This document shows, piece after piece, positions 1 through 7,840 of a stretch of 64,000 nt of DNA. The position numbers were made by a program, and so were the translations under genes. How positions within the stretch are numbered: position 1 is the first letter of the stretch; each line of letters starts with the position of its first letter. The DNA comes from Azospirillum agricola (GTDB lineage Bacteria; Pseudomonadota; Alphaproteobacteria; Azospirillales; Azospirillaceae): the NCBI RefSeq assembly GCF_017876095.1, contig NZ_JAGINM010000006.1, forward strand, positions 248,001 through 312,000. Reading direction: 5' to 3'. The notes below the pieces were generated by a model. It made no database searches, was not told the origin of the DNA, and saw only the letters and a program-made list of their open reading frames with translations.

Positions 1-1
1 C

Positions 2-301
2 TGCCTGCATCAGGATCTCTACGGCGATCTCGTGTTCCCCCTCCAGCTGGCGGTGCTGCTGTCGGAGCCGGAGCGGGACTTCACCGGCGGCGAATTCGTG
101 CTGACCGAACAGCGCCCGCGCATGCAAAGCCGGGTGGAGGTCGTGCCGCTGCGTCAGGGCGACGCCGTGCTGTTCGCCGTGCGCCACCGCCCGGTGCGGG
201 GCACGCGGGGGGATTACCGGGTCAGCCTGCGCCACGGGGTCAGCCGGGTCCGCTCGGGTCTGCGTCACACGCTCGGCATCATCTTCCACGACGCGGCCTG
301 A
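2..301 (+). CDS. 2OG-Fe(II) oxygenase, C-terminal part (5' end outside window)
   Basis: The reading frame is open from base 2 and ends at TGA 299-301, so only about 99 C-terminal residues are present. The fragment starts with CLHQD, whose H-x-D matches the first two iron ligands of the prolyl-4-hydroxylase-like 2-oxoglutarate/Fe(II) dioxygenase fold. The expected distal His (SLRHGVS) and the 2OG-binding Arg ([11 protein letters not shown]) follow about 75-90 residues later. The family hydroxylates protein or small-molecule substrates using 2-oxoglutarate and O2. The substrate cannot be told from this fragment. The inverted-repeat arm begins directly after the stop codon. Confidence 0.8.
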   Translation, partial: CLHQDLYGDLVFPLQLAVLLSEPERDFTGGEFVLTEQRPRMQSRVEVVPLRQGDAVLFAVRHRPVRGTRGDYRVSLRHGVSRVRSGLRHTLGIIFHDAA

Positions 302-331
302 AAAGGCGGGCCGGGAGAAAGAGCATGGGTT

Positions 332-347
332 TGTGGCGCGGCTCACA
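332..347. promoter_or_regulatory. CRP-like palindrome upstream of curlin-like gene (left copy)
   Basis: The sequence TGTGGCGCGGCTCACA is a TGTG-N8-CACA palindrome, differing at one position from the CRP consensus TGTGA-N6-TCACA. It lies about 147 bases upstream of the start at 494. It is conserved in the other inverted-repeat arm, and similar sites occur at 6520 and 15089. A CRP/FNR regulator with CRP-like DNA-contact residues is encoded at 15124-15834. Binding is inferred. Confidence 0.5.
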
Positions 348-493
348 GCGGGGGATCCGGAGCGGGGTTAGTGTCCGGTCATCGAGACGGTGACAGGGCA
401 GACGGCCAGGACGGCCAGCCACCGCCGGCCTCGCCTCCCTCCTCCCCGCCCCTTATTCCCGCCCCTTATTCCCGCCATGAAGGAAGACGCGCC

Positions 494-967
494 ATGATCC
501 GCACCGCCCTGTTCGCCGGCTTCGCCACCGTCGCCCTGCTGTCGGCCCCGGCCTTCGCGCAGAACGTCAGCTCGATCTCGAACACCGCGGCCGGCGTCGG
601 CAACGTGGCGCTTCAGTCGGCGATGACCCGGCAGGCGACCGGCGGCAGCATCCTCGGCACCGCCAACACCGCCGACGTCAGCAACCTGGCGGCGGGTGTC
701 GGCAACGTCGCCCGCCAGGGCGTCACCGTGATGCAGGGCGGCCCCGGCCGCGTCCTCGGCGCCCCGCTGGTCGGCGGCGGCTCCAACACCGCCATCGTCG
801 GCAACACGGCGGCCGGCATCGGCAACCGCGCCTCGCAGAGCGCCCTGGTCCAGCAGTTCGGCAGCCGCTCCCCGCTGCCCGGCGGCGGCAACCTCGGCAA
901 CGTCCAGAACCTGTCGGCCGGCATCGGCAATTTCGCCGGACAGCGCGCCCTCCTCCAGCAGCGCTGA
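494..967 (+). CDS. Secreted curlin-like repeat protein (left copy)
   Basis: A 157-residue protein with a Sec signal peptide (MIRTALFAGF... cleaved near AFAQ). The mature part is built of about four degenerate repeats of 30-45 residues with the core N-x-A-A-G-V/I-G-N-x-A-x-Q (for example NTAAGVGNVALQ, NLAAGVGNVARQ, NTAAGIGNRASQ, NLSAGIGNFAGQ). Regular Asn, Gly and Gln spacing of this kind resembles curlin (CsgA/CsgB) repeats, the subunits of extracellular amyloid fibres; assignment to that family is inference. The start was chosen at 494, not the in-frame 371, because of the signal peptide. A second copy at 17043-17516 differs by one residue (Val here, Ala there). A CsgG-like lipoprotein is encoded at 4848. 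Confidence 0.75.
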   Translation: MIRTALFAGFATVALLSAPAFAQNVSSISNTAAGVGNVALQSAMTRQATGGSILGTANTADVSNLAAGVGNVARQGVTVMQGGPGRVLGAPLVGGGSNTAIVGNTAAGIGNRASQSALVQQFGSRSPLPGGGNLGNVQNLSAGIGNFAGQRALLQQR

Positions 968-1052
968 GCAATCCCCGCCCCATCCTGCCTCCTCCCGCCT
1001 CAGCCGGTCCGTCACGCGGCGGACCGGCCCTTTTCGCGAAAGGGCCGCCTCC

Positions 1053-1433
1053 ATGCGCCGCGCCGTTCAAGTCGTCACGCTGATCGCCGTGCTGGGTGCC
1101 GCCCCCGTCGCCACTTCCTCCGCCTTCGCCTTCGACGTGCAGTCGGGCGGCGTGGCGCTGTCGGCGCAGAACGTCGCGCTGTTGGCCGAGCGGCTGGCCA
1201 AGCGCAACGAGCGGCCGGCGGCGGACACGGCGGCGCAGCGCGGCGCGCTGCCCGGAGCGGCGGCACCGATGGGCGCGGCGGCACCGGCGGGGACGCCCGG
1301 AACGGCCAAGGCCACGATGACGCGCGACGAGCGGATGATGCAGTTCATGCTCGGCACCCAACCCGACGCGCGGACGGCCAAGGCCAAGGACGGCCTCGCC
1401 GACCTGAAGGCCCTGCTGAAGGCGCAGCGCTGA
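1053..1433 (+). CDS. Hypothetical secreted protein
   Basis: A 126-residue protein starting with a signal peptide (MRRAVQVVTLIAVL, probable cleavage after SAFA). The mature region has a short helical stretch rich in Ala, Leu and Arg (about 40-58), an Ala/Pro/Gly-rich linker (about 65-90) and a basic C-terminal helix. I recognise no domain. It follows the curlin-like gene by 85 bases on the same strand and may share its transcript. The repeat similarity ends before this gene, so it is unique to the left side. Function unknown. Confidence 0.65.
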   Translation: MRRAVQVVTLIAVLGAAPVATSSAFAFDVQSGGVALSAQNVALLAERLAKRNERPAADTAAQRGALPGAAAPMGAAAPAGTPGTAKATMTRDERMMQFMLGTQPDARTAKAKDGLADLKALLKAQR

Positions 1434-1470
1434 GCGGACGCGCGGTCTTCGATCGGTTCTTCGTCATCCG

Positions 1471-1559
1471 TCATGACGGGTCTGGCCCGGTCGTCCACGT
1501 GCGGGCTCTTTCGCATGACTTGCGGCCCTGGATGCCCGGCACAAGGCCAGGCATGACGG
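1471..1559. repeat. Dispersed palindromic (REP-like) element
   Basis: Two inverted halves (GTCATGACGGGTCTGGCCCG and a later TGGATGCCCGGCACAAGGCC, each followed or preceded by GTCAT/ATGAC) make an imperfect palindrome of about 90 bases. The same design recurs at 26639-26733. Repeats of this type, a TCATGCCCGGC-like core, are common between genes in Alphaproteobacteria. Confidence 0.6.
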
Positions 1560-1623
1560 ATGAGGAGAGATGCCGCTCCGCTCGACTCTCGAAAGATGTG
1601 CAGACGCGCGGGACGCGGGCATG

Positions 1624-1646
1624 AAAAAAGCCGCCCGGTGGCGGCT
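1624..1646 (-). terminator. Rho-independent terminator
   Basis: On the minus strand a 7-base-pair stem (AGCCGCC/GGCGGCT) with a 4-base loop is followed by a run of six T. It lies about 75 bases downstream of the small gene at 1721-1924 and probably ends the transcript of the channel gene plus that small gene. Confidence 0.7.
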
Positions 1647-1720
1647 CTTTCGTGTCCCGTTCCTTCATGTCCCGTGCGTCCGTTCCTTTCTGGCCGCCCC
1701 CTTCCGGACCGGCCGCCGGC

Positions 1721-1924
1721 TCATGCCGCCAATCCGGCCATGGCGGCGAAGCCGCTGCCGTTGGACGCGATGTCGTGATTGAAGCCCTCGGCCACCCGGT
1801 CGTTGCCGTTGGAGGCCAGGCACAGCGTCACGTTGATCGCCGCCAGGATGGCGCGGTCGAGCTGTTCAGGGGCGACGCCATGGCGCTTGATCGCTTGCAA
1901 AGCACGGGTGACGGAGGGGGCCAT
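1721..1924 (-). CDS. Small hypothetical protein (67 aa)
   Basis: This short frame begins MAPSVTRALQ, has a GGAG 9-10 bases upstream of the ATG, and ends at TGA 1723-1721. The first half looks helical and the second half holds an Asn/Gly-rich stretch (LASNGNDRVAEG). No domain is recognised. It lies downstream of the MscS-type channel gene on the same strand and upstream of a good terminator, which supports it being a real gene. It could be secreted or cytosolic; no signal peptide is evident. Confidence 0.5.
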   Translation of the reverse strand: MAPSVTRALQAIKRHGVAPEQLDRAILAAINVTLCLASNGNDRVAEGFNHDIASNGSGFAAMAGLAA

Positions 1925-2060
1925 GGCGTTGCTCCAGCGGATGGACCGGACGGTTGAGGCCGGGTTCGGCGGGGCCGGGTGGGTGGGAAACATGGGGGCA
2001 TCATGCCCGTGCCGCCGTCCGCCGCCTGTCGTCCGCTTCACACCCGCCGGTATTTTCCGC

Positions 2061-3503
2061 TCAAAGTTTGAAGAAACCGCGAAGACGGGCCAGCAGATCC
2101 TGCGAGGCGGCCAGCGACTGCCCGGCGCCGTCACGCCCCAGCCGGTCGCGCTCGGCGTCGTTGTGAAGCTGGCGGTTGGCCATCAGCTCGGCGAGCTGCC
2201 GCGCCAGCTCCGGCCGGCGCCGCAGCACCGGGTCGAGGTGGCCCTTGTCCAGTTCGAACACCACCGCGTCGGTGCAGGCGACGACCGAGGCGCTGCGCGG
2301 CTGGCCGGTCAGCAGCGACATCTCGCCGAACAGGTCGCCGGGCCGCAGCCGGTCGAGATGGACGGCGTGCCGACCCTGGTCGAGCGTGACGTCGAACACC
2401 CCCTCGGCGATGACGAACAGCGATTCCCCGGCCTCGCCCTGGCGCACCGCGACCCCGCCGGCCGGGATGTGGTGGCGCCGCATCGCCTGCCCCAGTTCCG
2501 CCACCTCGGCCTCGTCGAAGGCGGCGAACAGGTCGAGTTGGCGCAGCAGACTGCGCCGCAGCGCGCCGGGCACCGGCTTGGCCGGGCGGTGGGTCCGCAG
2601 CTCCTGCTTGGGCCGGGCCAGCTCGATGCCGGCGCGGCCCAGATGCTCCAGGATCACCGTCGCCACCGCGTCGCGCACCGCCGACAGCCGCTCGTAGTCG
2701 TCCAGCCAGAAGCGCGCCTGGTAGCCGACGCCGTTGGGGCTGAAGCTGTCTATGACCACGTCCGGGCGCGGCGTCGCCAGCACGCCGTCGGCGCAGAGCA
2801 GCGCCGACAGCAGCACCCGCTTGGCACGGGCCGCCGGGACGTCGTGGTCGAGCAGGATCGGGATGGCGGCGCGGAAGCGCGGCTCCGGCCGGCTGAAATT
2901 GACGAAGCGGCTGCCGGCGACGATGCCGTTGGGCACGATCAGGGCGGCGCCGTCCGCCGTGATCAGCCGGGTGGCGCGCCAGTTGATCTCGTCCACCCGG
3001 CCGGAGACGCCGGGCGCCAGCTCGATCCAGTCGCCGATGCGGTAGGGGTGCTCGATGTTGAGCGCGATGCCCGAGAAGATGTCGGCGATCATGTTGCGCA
3101 GCGCGAAGCCGAGCACCGCGATCATCACGCCGGAGGTCGCCAGCAGCCCGGTCACCGGCTGCTCCAGCACGAAGGCCAGGATCGCCACCAGCGCCGCGAC
3201 GTAGAGCAGGGCGCGCAGCAGGTCGCTCAGCAGGCGCGGGATGGGCGGCGGCCTGCCGCCCGGACGTCCGTTCGCGCGGCCGTTGCCGGTCGCCAGCAGG
3301 TCGAGCACCCGCGACCCCGCCCAGGCCAGGGCCAGCCACGCCGCCGCCGCGACCGCCATGTCGAAGCCGTCGCTCACCGCCGGTCCGCCCAGCGGTTCCA
3401 GGCGGGCGTGCAGCCAGGGCCGGTGCAGCACCGCGGCGGCCAGCAGGGCCAGCAGGGCCAACGGGGCAAGGAGGCGCCGGACGGCGTTCATGGTTGCGGG
3501 CAT
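2061..3503 (-). CDS. MscS-family channel with C-terminal cyclic-nucleotide-binding domain (bCNG type)
   Basis: A protein of about 480 residues. The N-terminal third has about four hydrophobic segments (near 5-24, 45-62, 90-110 and 115-137), the last resembling the MscS pore helix. An MscS beta domain follows (YRIGDWIEL, GRVDEINWRATR, VPNGIVAGSRFVNFSRP). Residues of about 330-450 form a cNMP-binding domain with the phosphate-binding-cassette signature FGEMSLL and PRSAS. Such bCNG proteins sit in the inner membrane and link ion flux to cAMP or cGMP. A nucleotide cyclase and a Crp-type regulator lie in the same region. The start is uncertain: ATG 3503 has only a close AGGA, and ATG 3491 is an alternative. 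It is divergent from the DUF4399 genes. Confidence 0.85.
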   Translation of the reverse strand: MPATMNAVRRLLAPLALLALLAAAVLHRPWLHARLEPLGGPAVSDGFDMAVAAAAWLALAWAGSRVLDLLATGNGRANGRPGGRPPPIPRLLSDLLRALLYVAALVAILAFVLEQPVTGLLATSGVMIAVLGFALRNMIADIFSGIALNIEHPYRIGDWIELAPGVSGRVDEINWRATRLITADGAALIVPNGIVAGSRFVNFSRPEPRFRAAIPILLDHDVPAARAKRVLLSALLCADGVLATPRPDVVIDSFSPNGVGYQARFWLDDYERLSAVRDAVATVILEHLGRAGIELARPKQELRTHRPAKPVPGALRRSLLRQLDLFAAFDEAEVAELGQAMRRHHIPAGGVAVRQGEAGESLFVIAEGVFDVTLDQGRHAVHLDRLRPGDLFGEMSLLTGQPRSASVVACTDAVVFELDKGHLDPVLRRRPELARQLAELMANRQLHNDAERDRLGRDGAGQSLAASQDLLARLRGFFKL

Positions 3504-3777
3504 GTCCTGTCTTGGATGATGGGAGGAGGCGAAAGCCACGCATCGCATGCTCGGGCACGCGCGCGCCGTCAACAACGACGATCATCGGGACGGTCATCCG
3601 TCCCAAAGAAGAGGGGGGATCGGAGCCCGCGGCGGCCGGATGGAGCGGGACGGTCCCGGAAAAGGAGGGGCCTTCCCCCTTCCGGTATTACCGTGAATGA
3701 CGCGGGAGGATCGCGCCCCCTCCGGGCATAAGATGGCCGATACCGGACACAATCGAAAAAATGGGGGAGGGCTGCAC

Positions 3778-4200
3778 ATGCCTCGATCCTTGGCGTTCCT
3801 GCTCGGCGCCGTCCTGCTGGCGCCGATTCCGGCGGCGGCCCAGCGCGAGGCCGCGCCGGAGGGTGCCCGCGCCTACATCATGTGGCCCTACGACGGCAGC
3901 GTGATCAACGGCGGCAAGCTGTGGGTCCGCATGGGCCTTCAGAACATGGGGGTGGCGCCGGCCGGCATCCGCCGGGAGCGTACGGGACATCACCATCTGC
4001 TGGTCGACACCGACCTCGGCAACCCCGAGGAACCGATCCCCAACGACCGGCAGCACCTGCATTTCGGCGGCGGCCAGACCGAGGTCCGGCTGGAGCTGCC
4101 GCCCGGCCGGCACACGCTTCAGATGGTCCTCGGCGACGCCGACCATATCCCGCACAACCCGCCGGTGATGTCGCAGAAGATCACCATCACGGTTCGGTAA
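3778..4200 (+). CDS. DUF4399 periplasmic protein (first paralogue)
   Basis: A 140-residue protein with a signal peptide (MPRSLAFLLGAVLL, cleavage near AAAQ). It consists essentially of one DUF4399 domain: an Ig-like start (AYIMWPYDGSVINGG), the family hallmark GVAPAG, then TGHHHLLVD, a conserved QHLHFGGGQTE and LPPGRHTLQMVLGD. The cluster of His residues suggests metal or small-ligand binding in the periplasm, but no function is established. The start at 3778 was preferred over an in-frame upstream start because of the signal peptide and a GGGGGAGGG Shine-Dalgarno. It is paired with a paralogue 23 bases downstream. Confidence 0.85.
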   Translation: MPRSLAFLLGAVLLAPIPAAAQREAAPEGARAYIMWPYDGSVINGGKLWVRMGLQNMGVAPAGIRRERTGHHHLLVDTDLGNPEEPIPNDRQHLHFGGGQTEVRLELPPGRHTLQMVLGDADHIPHNPPVMSQKITITVR

Positions 4201-4223
4201 CGTCCCGCACAGGGGAGGACCGC

Positions 4224-4814
4224 ATGACCACGCCCACGCACATGATGCCGGCACGCACGCTTCTGGCCGCCGCCATGACGGCCGGTTTCCTTCTCGCCGC
4301 CGGGGCCGCGTCGGGACAGCAGCCCGCCGGTCAGCAACCGGCAGGCCAGCCGGGCAGCCACGACCACGGCGCCGTCTCGCCCGAGGCCGACGCGCCCGGC
4401 CCGGCCCCGGTCGACTCCCCCTTGACCGGGCGGGCCGCCGGACGCAAGGACGCCCACCTCTACATCGGCTGGCCGAACGACGGGATGGTCGTCGGCCCGC
4501 GCTTCAAGGTGTGGTTCGGGCTGCGCAACTTCGGCGTCGCCCCGGCCGGCGTGACCCGCGACAACACCGGCCACCATCATCTGCTGATCGACACCCCGCT
4601 GACCAGGTTCGACGAGCCGATCCCCAACGACAAGCAGCACCTCCATTTCGGCGCCGGCCAGACCGAAACCTATCTGGAGCTGCCGCCCGGCCGGCACACG
4701 CTGCAACTGGTCCTGGCGGATTCCAACCACGTCCCCCACGACCCGCCGATCGTCTCGAAGGTCATCACCATCACCGTCCAGGGCAAGCGCGGCGCGCAGG
4801 TCTCGGCGCGCTGA
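4224..4814 (+). CDS. DUF4399 periplasmic protein (second paralogue)
   Basis: A 196-residue protein starting with a signal peptide (TLLAAAMTAGFLLAAGAASG). A Gln/Pro/Gly-rich linker follows, including a QQPAG repeat, and then a C-terminal DUF4399 domain (about 85-185) with GVAPAGV, TGHHHLLID, QHLHFGAGQTE and LPPGRHTLQLVL. The domain closely resembles that of the preceding gene, so the pair probably arose by tandem duplication. AGGGGAGG lies 6 bases upstream of the ATG. The extra linker suggests a tethered or extended position, for example near the peptidoglycan. Confidence 0.85.
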   Translation: MTTPTHMMPARTLLAAAMTAGFLLAAGAASGQQPAGQQPAGQPGSHDHGAVSPEADAPGPAPVDSPLTGRAAGRKDAHLYIGWPNDGMVVGPRFKVWFGLRNFGVAPAGVTRDNTGHHHLLIDTPLTRFDEPIPNDKQHLHFGAGQTETYLELPPGRHTLQLVLADSNHVPHDPPIVSKVITITVQGKRGAQVSAR

Positions 4815-4847
4815 ATCCACCATCCGACCCCGCCGTTCCGCAGCAGC

Positions 4848-6494
4848 ATGGAGACCGCAGGCATGGGAGTTTCAGGCAAGGAGTCCGTTCCGCCGTCCGG
4901 CCGACGCGCGGCGGGCCGATGCGCCGCGGGCCGATGCGCCGCGGGCCGATGCGCCGCGCTGGCGGCCCTGCTGCTGGCGCTGCCGCTGGCCGGCTGCTTC
5001 ACCGCCGGCGAGAAGGTGTCCGTGGTGCAGCAGCCCAAGACGCCGGCCGTCCGCACCATCAGCAGCTTCAGCGAAGCGCTGCGCTGCATGGACGGGCTGA
5101 TGGCCGCCCACGGCAAGCACGACATCTACATCACCAGCAACGGCATCCCCGACGCCACCGGCCGTGTCGCCGGCGGCACCAAGGACATGCTGATCACCGC
5201 CGTCAGCCGCATGTCGGAGCGCTCCAACGCCTTCCGCTTCGTCGATTTCGAGCCGGCGCTCGACGACGTCAACGCGCTGTACTGGATGATCGGCGTGCAG
5301 CCCAACTTCCGCGCCCCCTCCTACTACATCCGTGGCGCCATCACCCAGCTCGACGACAACGTGGTCAGCGAGTCGGCGGGCGCCGGCATCTCGCTGCCCA
5401 AGTTCGACCTCGGCGTTTCGGCCGATCAGGTGGCGTCGATGATCTCGGTCGACCTCAACGTCGGCGAGCTGGTGACCCGCCAGATCATCCCCGGCATGTC
5501 GGCGAGCAACTCGCTGGCCGTGCTGACCTCGGGCAAGGGGGCCGACGGCGGGGCGCTGATCGGCAAGGCCGGCCTGACCTTCAACGTCTCCTTCAACAAA
5601 TCGGAGGGGCTGCACCAGGCGGTCCGCACGCTGGTGGAACTCAGCACCATCGAGGTGCTGGGCAAGCTGACGCGCACCCCCTACTGGCAATGCCTGGGCA
5701 TCGACCAGACCAACCCGGCCTTCATGGGGCAGGCGCGCGACTGGTTCGACGGCATGCCGGCGGCCCAGCGCGTCACCTTCGTCCAGCGCACGCTGGTCGC
5801 CGACGGCTATTACGACGGCACCGTCACCGGCGAGTTGAACGAGCAGACCCGCGCCGCCGTGTCGCGCTACCAGGCCGACCATGACCTGATCGCCACCGGG
5901 CGGATCGACTTCGACCTCTACCAGCGCATGCTCGGCCAGCCGTCGGGCCGCCAGCAGGTGGCGCCGGAACGGTTGCAGGCGGTCGGCAACTCCGGCGGCG
6001 AGGGGCTGCCGCACGCGCCCCCGGCGCCGGCCGGGGCCGGTCCCGACCTCGCCCTGTCGTCCGACCGCGGGCCGAAGCCGCGCTACCGGCTGGGCGAGCC
6101 GCTGGTGGTGCGGGTGTCGCCGACCGCCGACGGCTTCGTCTACTGCTACTACCAGGACACGGGCGGGACGGTCGCCCGCATCTACCCCAACCGCTTCCAG
6201 CCCGACGCCTTCGTCGAGGCCAACCGGCAGGTCGAGATCCCGCCGGGCAACCAGAAGCCCTTCAACCTGCGCATGGACCGGGTCGGCGACCAGGAGGCCA
6301 TCGCCTGCGTGGCGACGCGCGACGAGATGGGCGTGCGGCTGCCCGACCGCTTCAAGACCGAGGATCTGCAACCGATCCCCGGCGCCACGCTGGACAACGT
6401 GCTGGAGGCCTTCGCCGGCGCGTCCGGCGGCGCCGCGCGGTCGAAGCGGATGGGCATCCAGGTACTGCCGGGGCCGGTCGCCCTGCGCGAGTGA
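4848..6494 (+). CDS. CsgG-like outer-membrane lipoprotein with peptidoglycan-binding and DUF4384-like domains
   Basis: A 548-residue predicted lipoprotein (lipobox PLAGC, Cys50). Residues of about 60-290 look like a CsgG/HfaB domain: after a polar start it has GGTKDMLITAVSRMS, then RGAITQLDDNVV, LNVGELVTRQIIPGMSASNS and ELSTIEVLGKLTR. This fold makes the outer-membrane pore that secretes curli-type amyloid subunits. A PG_binding_1-like repeat follows (about 305-362, FVQRTLVADGYYDG to YQRML). A DUF4384-like domain closes it (about 405-510, with FVYCYYQD and ARIYPN). The fusion would anchor an export pore to the cell wall. A tandem 15-base repeat encodes AAGRC three times before the lipobox. 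Curlin-like substrates are encoded at 494, 13844, 16523 and 17043. Confidence 0.75.
   Translation: METAGMGVSGKESVPPSGRRAAGRCAAGRCAAGRCAALAALLLALPLAGCFTAGEKVSVVQQPKTPAVRTISSFSEALRCMDGLMAAHGKHDIYITSNGIPDATGRVAGGTKDMLITAVSRMSERSNAFRFVDFEPALDDVNALYWMIGVQPNFRAPSYYIRGAITQLDDNVVSESAGAGISLPKFDLGVSADQVASMISVDLNVGELVTRQIIPGMSASNSLAVLTSGKGADGGALIGKAGLTFNVSFNKSEGLHQAVRTLVELSTIEVLGKLTRTPYWQCLGIDQTNPAFMGQARDWFDGMPAAQRVTFVQRTLVADGYYDGTVTGELNEQTRAAVSRYQADHDLIATGRIDFDLYQRMLGQPSGRQQVAPERLQAVGNSGGEGLPHAPPAPAGAGPDLALSSDRGPKPRYRLGEPLVVRVSPTADGFVYCYYQDTGGTVARIYPNRFQPDAFVEANRQVEIPPGNQKPFNLRMDRVGDQEAIACVATRDEMGVRLPDRFKTEDLQPIPGATLDNVLEAFAGASGGAARSKRMGIQVLPGPVALRE
4911..4955 (+). repeat. Three perfect tandem 15-base repeats inside the CsgG-like gene
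   Basis: The unit GCGGGCCGATGCGCC occurs three times in a row, coding for A-G-R-C-A units just ahead of the hydrophobic signal sequence. Being in frame and a multiple of three, copy-number change would lengthen or shorten the N-region without breaking the gene. Confidence 0.9.
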
Positions 6495-6508
6495 GGCTGC
6501 AAGGCCAT

Positions 6509-6546
6509 CGGCGGCCTTCTGTGGCCCGGCTCACAGAAGGCCGCCG
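6509..6546. promoter_or_regulatory. Perfect 15-base-pair inverted repeat containing a CRP-like site, upstream of ompA-type gene
   Basis: Arms 6509-6523 and 6532-6546 are exact reverse complements (CGGCGGCCTTCTGTG) around the loop GCCCGGCT. The centre (6520-6535) reads TGTGGCCCGGCTCACA, the same TGTG-N8-CACA motif found in both inverted-repeat arms. It lies 14 bases after the CsgG-like stop and about 100 bases before the next ATG. As RNA it would be a very stable hairpin without a U-run, so it could act as operator, attenuator or mRNA processing site. Confidence 0.6.
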
Positions 6547-6631
6547 GGGGCGGTGCTAGAAATGGAGCAACAGACGGCGGATGCAACAGAAGGCGCTCTC
6601 GCCGAACCCCTTCCTTCCTTGGGAGATTGCT

Positions 6632-7405
6632 ATGTCGACGCACATCCGGAGGGCCTTGGCCCGCCTCGTTCTTCCGGCCCTCGCGATCGCCTGCGCCGGG
6701 CCGGCGCTGGCCCAGACCATGGAGGGCAGCGGTTCGTCGAGCGTCCTGATGTTCGACCGGCCGCCGACCGTCGACGAGCTGCGCGAGGTGGTGGCGCCCA
6801 AGCCGCGCACCCGCAGCATCGAGATCATGGGCGGCGTCGCCAACAGCGCCGCCCAGCGCCAGCGCCCGACCGAGCAGGCGAACTACCCGTCGGACGCCGC
6901 CTCCGCCCCGGAGCCCGCGCCCGCGAAAGCCGTGCCGCCCAAGGCGCAGCCGCGCCCCGTCGCCAAGGCGCAACCCCAACCCGAACCCCCGATCGACCGC
7001 CAGGCCGCTCCCCCCGACGCGCGCCAGCAGGCGGCATTGCCCGAGCCGCCCCCCCCGCCGGAACCGGCAGCGCCGAACGCCTTCGGCTTCCGCATCAACT
7101 TCGCCTTCAACTCGGCCGAGATCCCGCGCGAGTTCCAGCCCTACATCGACGCGGTCGGCGGGCTGATGGCGCAGGACAGCAGCCTCGTGCTGGTGGTCGA
7201 GGGCCACACCGACGCGGTCGGCAGCGCCGCCTACAACCAGACCCTGTCGCAGCGCCGCGCCGTGGCGGTCGGCGAGTATCTGGTCCGCATGCACCACATC
7301 GACCCGCAGCGCATCGCCGTGGCCGGCAAGGGCCCGGCCGAGCCGGTGATGCCCGACCCCTACGACGGCCGCAACCGCCGCGTCGAGTTCAAGCCGGCCC
7401 GCTGA
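6632..7405 (+). CDS. OmpA-family peptidoglycan-binding outer-membrane or periplasmic protein
   Basis: A 257-residue protein. The signal peptide runs STHIRRALARLVLPALAIAC with cleavage near ALAQ. A long Pro/Ala/Gln-rich linker (about 75-150) precedes a C-terminal OmpA domain (about 155-257): FGFRINFAFNSAEIP, VEGHTDAVGS with the conserved Asp, LSQRRAVAVGEYL, and the NRRVEF end. Such domains bind diaminopimelate in peptidoglycan. No N-terminal beta-barrel is apparent, so it is more a wall anchor than a porin. The start at 6632 (GGGAGA upstream) was chosen over ATG 6581. It sits between CsgG-like and DUF4384-like genes and downstream of a CRP-like hairpin. Confidence 0.85.
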   Translation: MSTHIRRALARLVLPALAIACAGPALAQTMEGSGSSSVLMFDRPPTVDELREVVAPKPRTRSIEIMGGVANSAAQRQRPTEQANYPSDAASAPEPAPAKAVPPKAQPRPVAKAQPQPEPPIDRQAAPPDARQQAALPEPPPPPEPAAPNAFGFRINFAFNSAEIPREFQPYIDAVGGLMAQDSSLVLVVEGHTDAVGSAAYNQTLSQRRAVAVGEYLVRMHHIDPQRIAVAGKGPAEPVMPDPYDGRNRRVEFKPAR

Positions 7406-7441
7406 TCCGGCCCGCCCCCACCCAACCCTTCGGAGGTCGCC

Positions 7442-7783
7442 ATGAGACGCCTGTTGTCCTGTGTTGCGGCGGCCGGTCTGCTGCTGCTCCCACTCCTTGC
7501 CCTGCCCAGAGACGCCGACGCGACGCTCGTCCGGAAGGGCGACGGCAAGACGGTCGGGGCCGCCTCCGGGGGCGTCGACGTCGGCGTGCCGAAGGGCAAG
7601 GTCCGTGTCCAATGCTGGCAGGACGGCCGCAAGATCATCGACGAGGCCGACCTCGCCGTCGTCTCGCTGAGCATCGCCAGCCAGTTGAACGGCATGCGCT
7701 TCCGCCGGACGGGCGACGCCGACGGCACGGTGTCGGTGACGACCCAGGCGCGCACCGCCTGCCTGCTCGGTGGGCATGAGTGA
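7442..7783 (+). CDS. Hypothetical secreted protein (113 aa)
   Basis: A Sec signal peptide (MRRLLSCVAAAGLLLLPLLA) precedes a small mature domain of about 88 residues with two Cys (VQCWQDG and RTACLLG), which could form a disulfide. A GGAGG lies 5 bases upstream of the ATG. It is spaced 36 bases after the ompA-type gene and 57 before the next, so it is probably part of one operon. No family is recognised; a small periplasmic beta-domain is likely. Confidence 0.7.
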   Translation: MRRLLSCVAAAGLLLLPLLALPRDADATLVRKGDGKTVGAASGGVDVGVPKGKVRVQCWQDGRKIIDEADLAVVSLSIASQLNGMRFRRTGDADGTVSVTTQARTACLLGGHE

Positions 7784-7840
7784 GGGCGCGGCCGCACTCG
7801 CCCCACCCTGGCCCTCCCGCGATTGAATGAGGTCCCCGCC

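Larger units (their letters stand above)
302..979 (+). repeat. Left arm of a long inverted repeat
   Basis: This stretch, holding the gene at 494-967 and its upstream region, recurs in inverted orientation at about 17030-17700. From the GGATCC at 353 through the end of the gene I see only about four substitutions in roughly 620 bases. Similarity decays before 330 and stops just after the gene, at GAGCAATCCCCGC. The arm contains a CRP-like palindrome and a 13-base direct repeat (CGCCCCTTATTCC twice, about 450-475). The two arms enclose a ~16 kb block. Confidence 0.9.

Noticed and set aside
494..967. Reading the N-x-A-A-G-x-G-N proteins as collagen-like or RTX proteins
   Set aside because: There is no G-X-Y periodicity and no GGxGxD calcium motif; the Asn/Gly/Gln spacing fits curlin-like repeats better.
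1779..3731. 650-residue plus-strand open frame
   Set aside because: Opposite the MscS-type channel gene; Arg/Gln/Gly-rich sequence without any recognisable domain.
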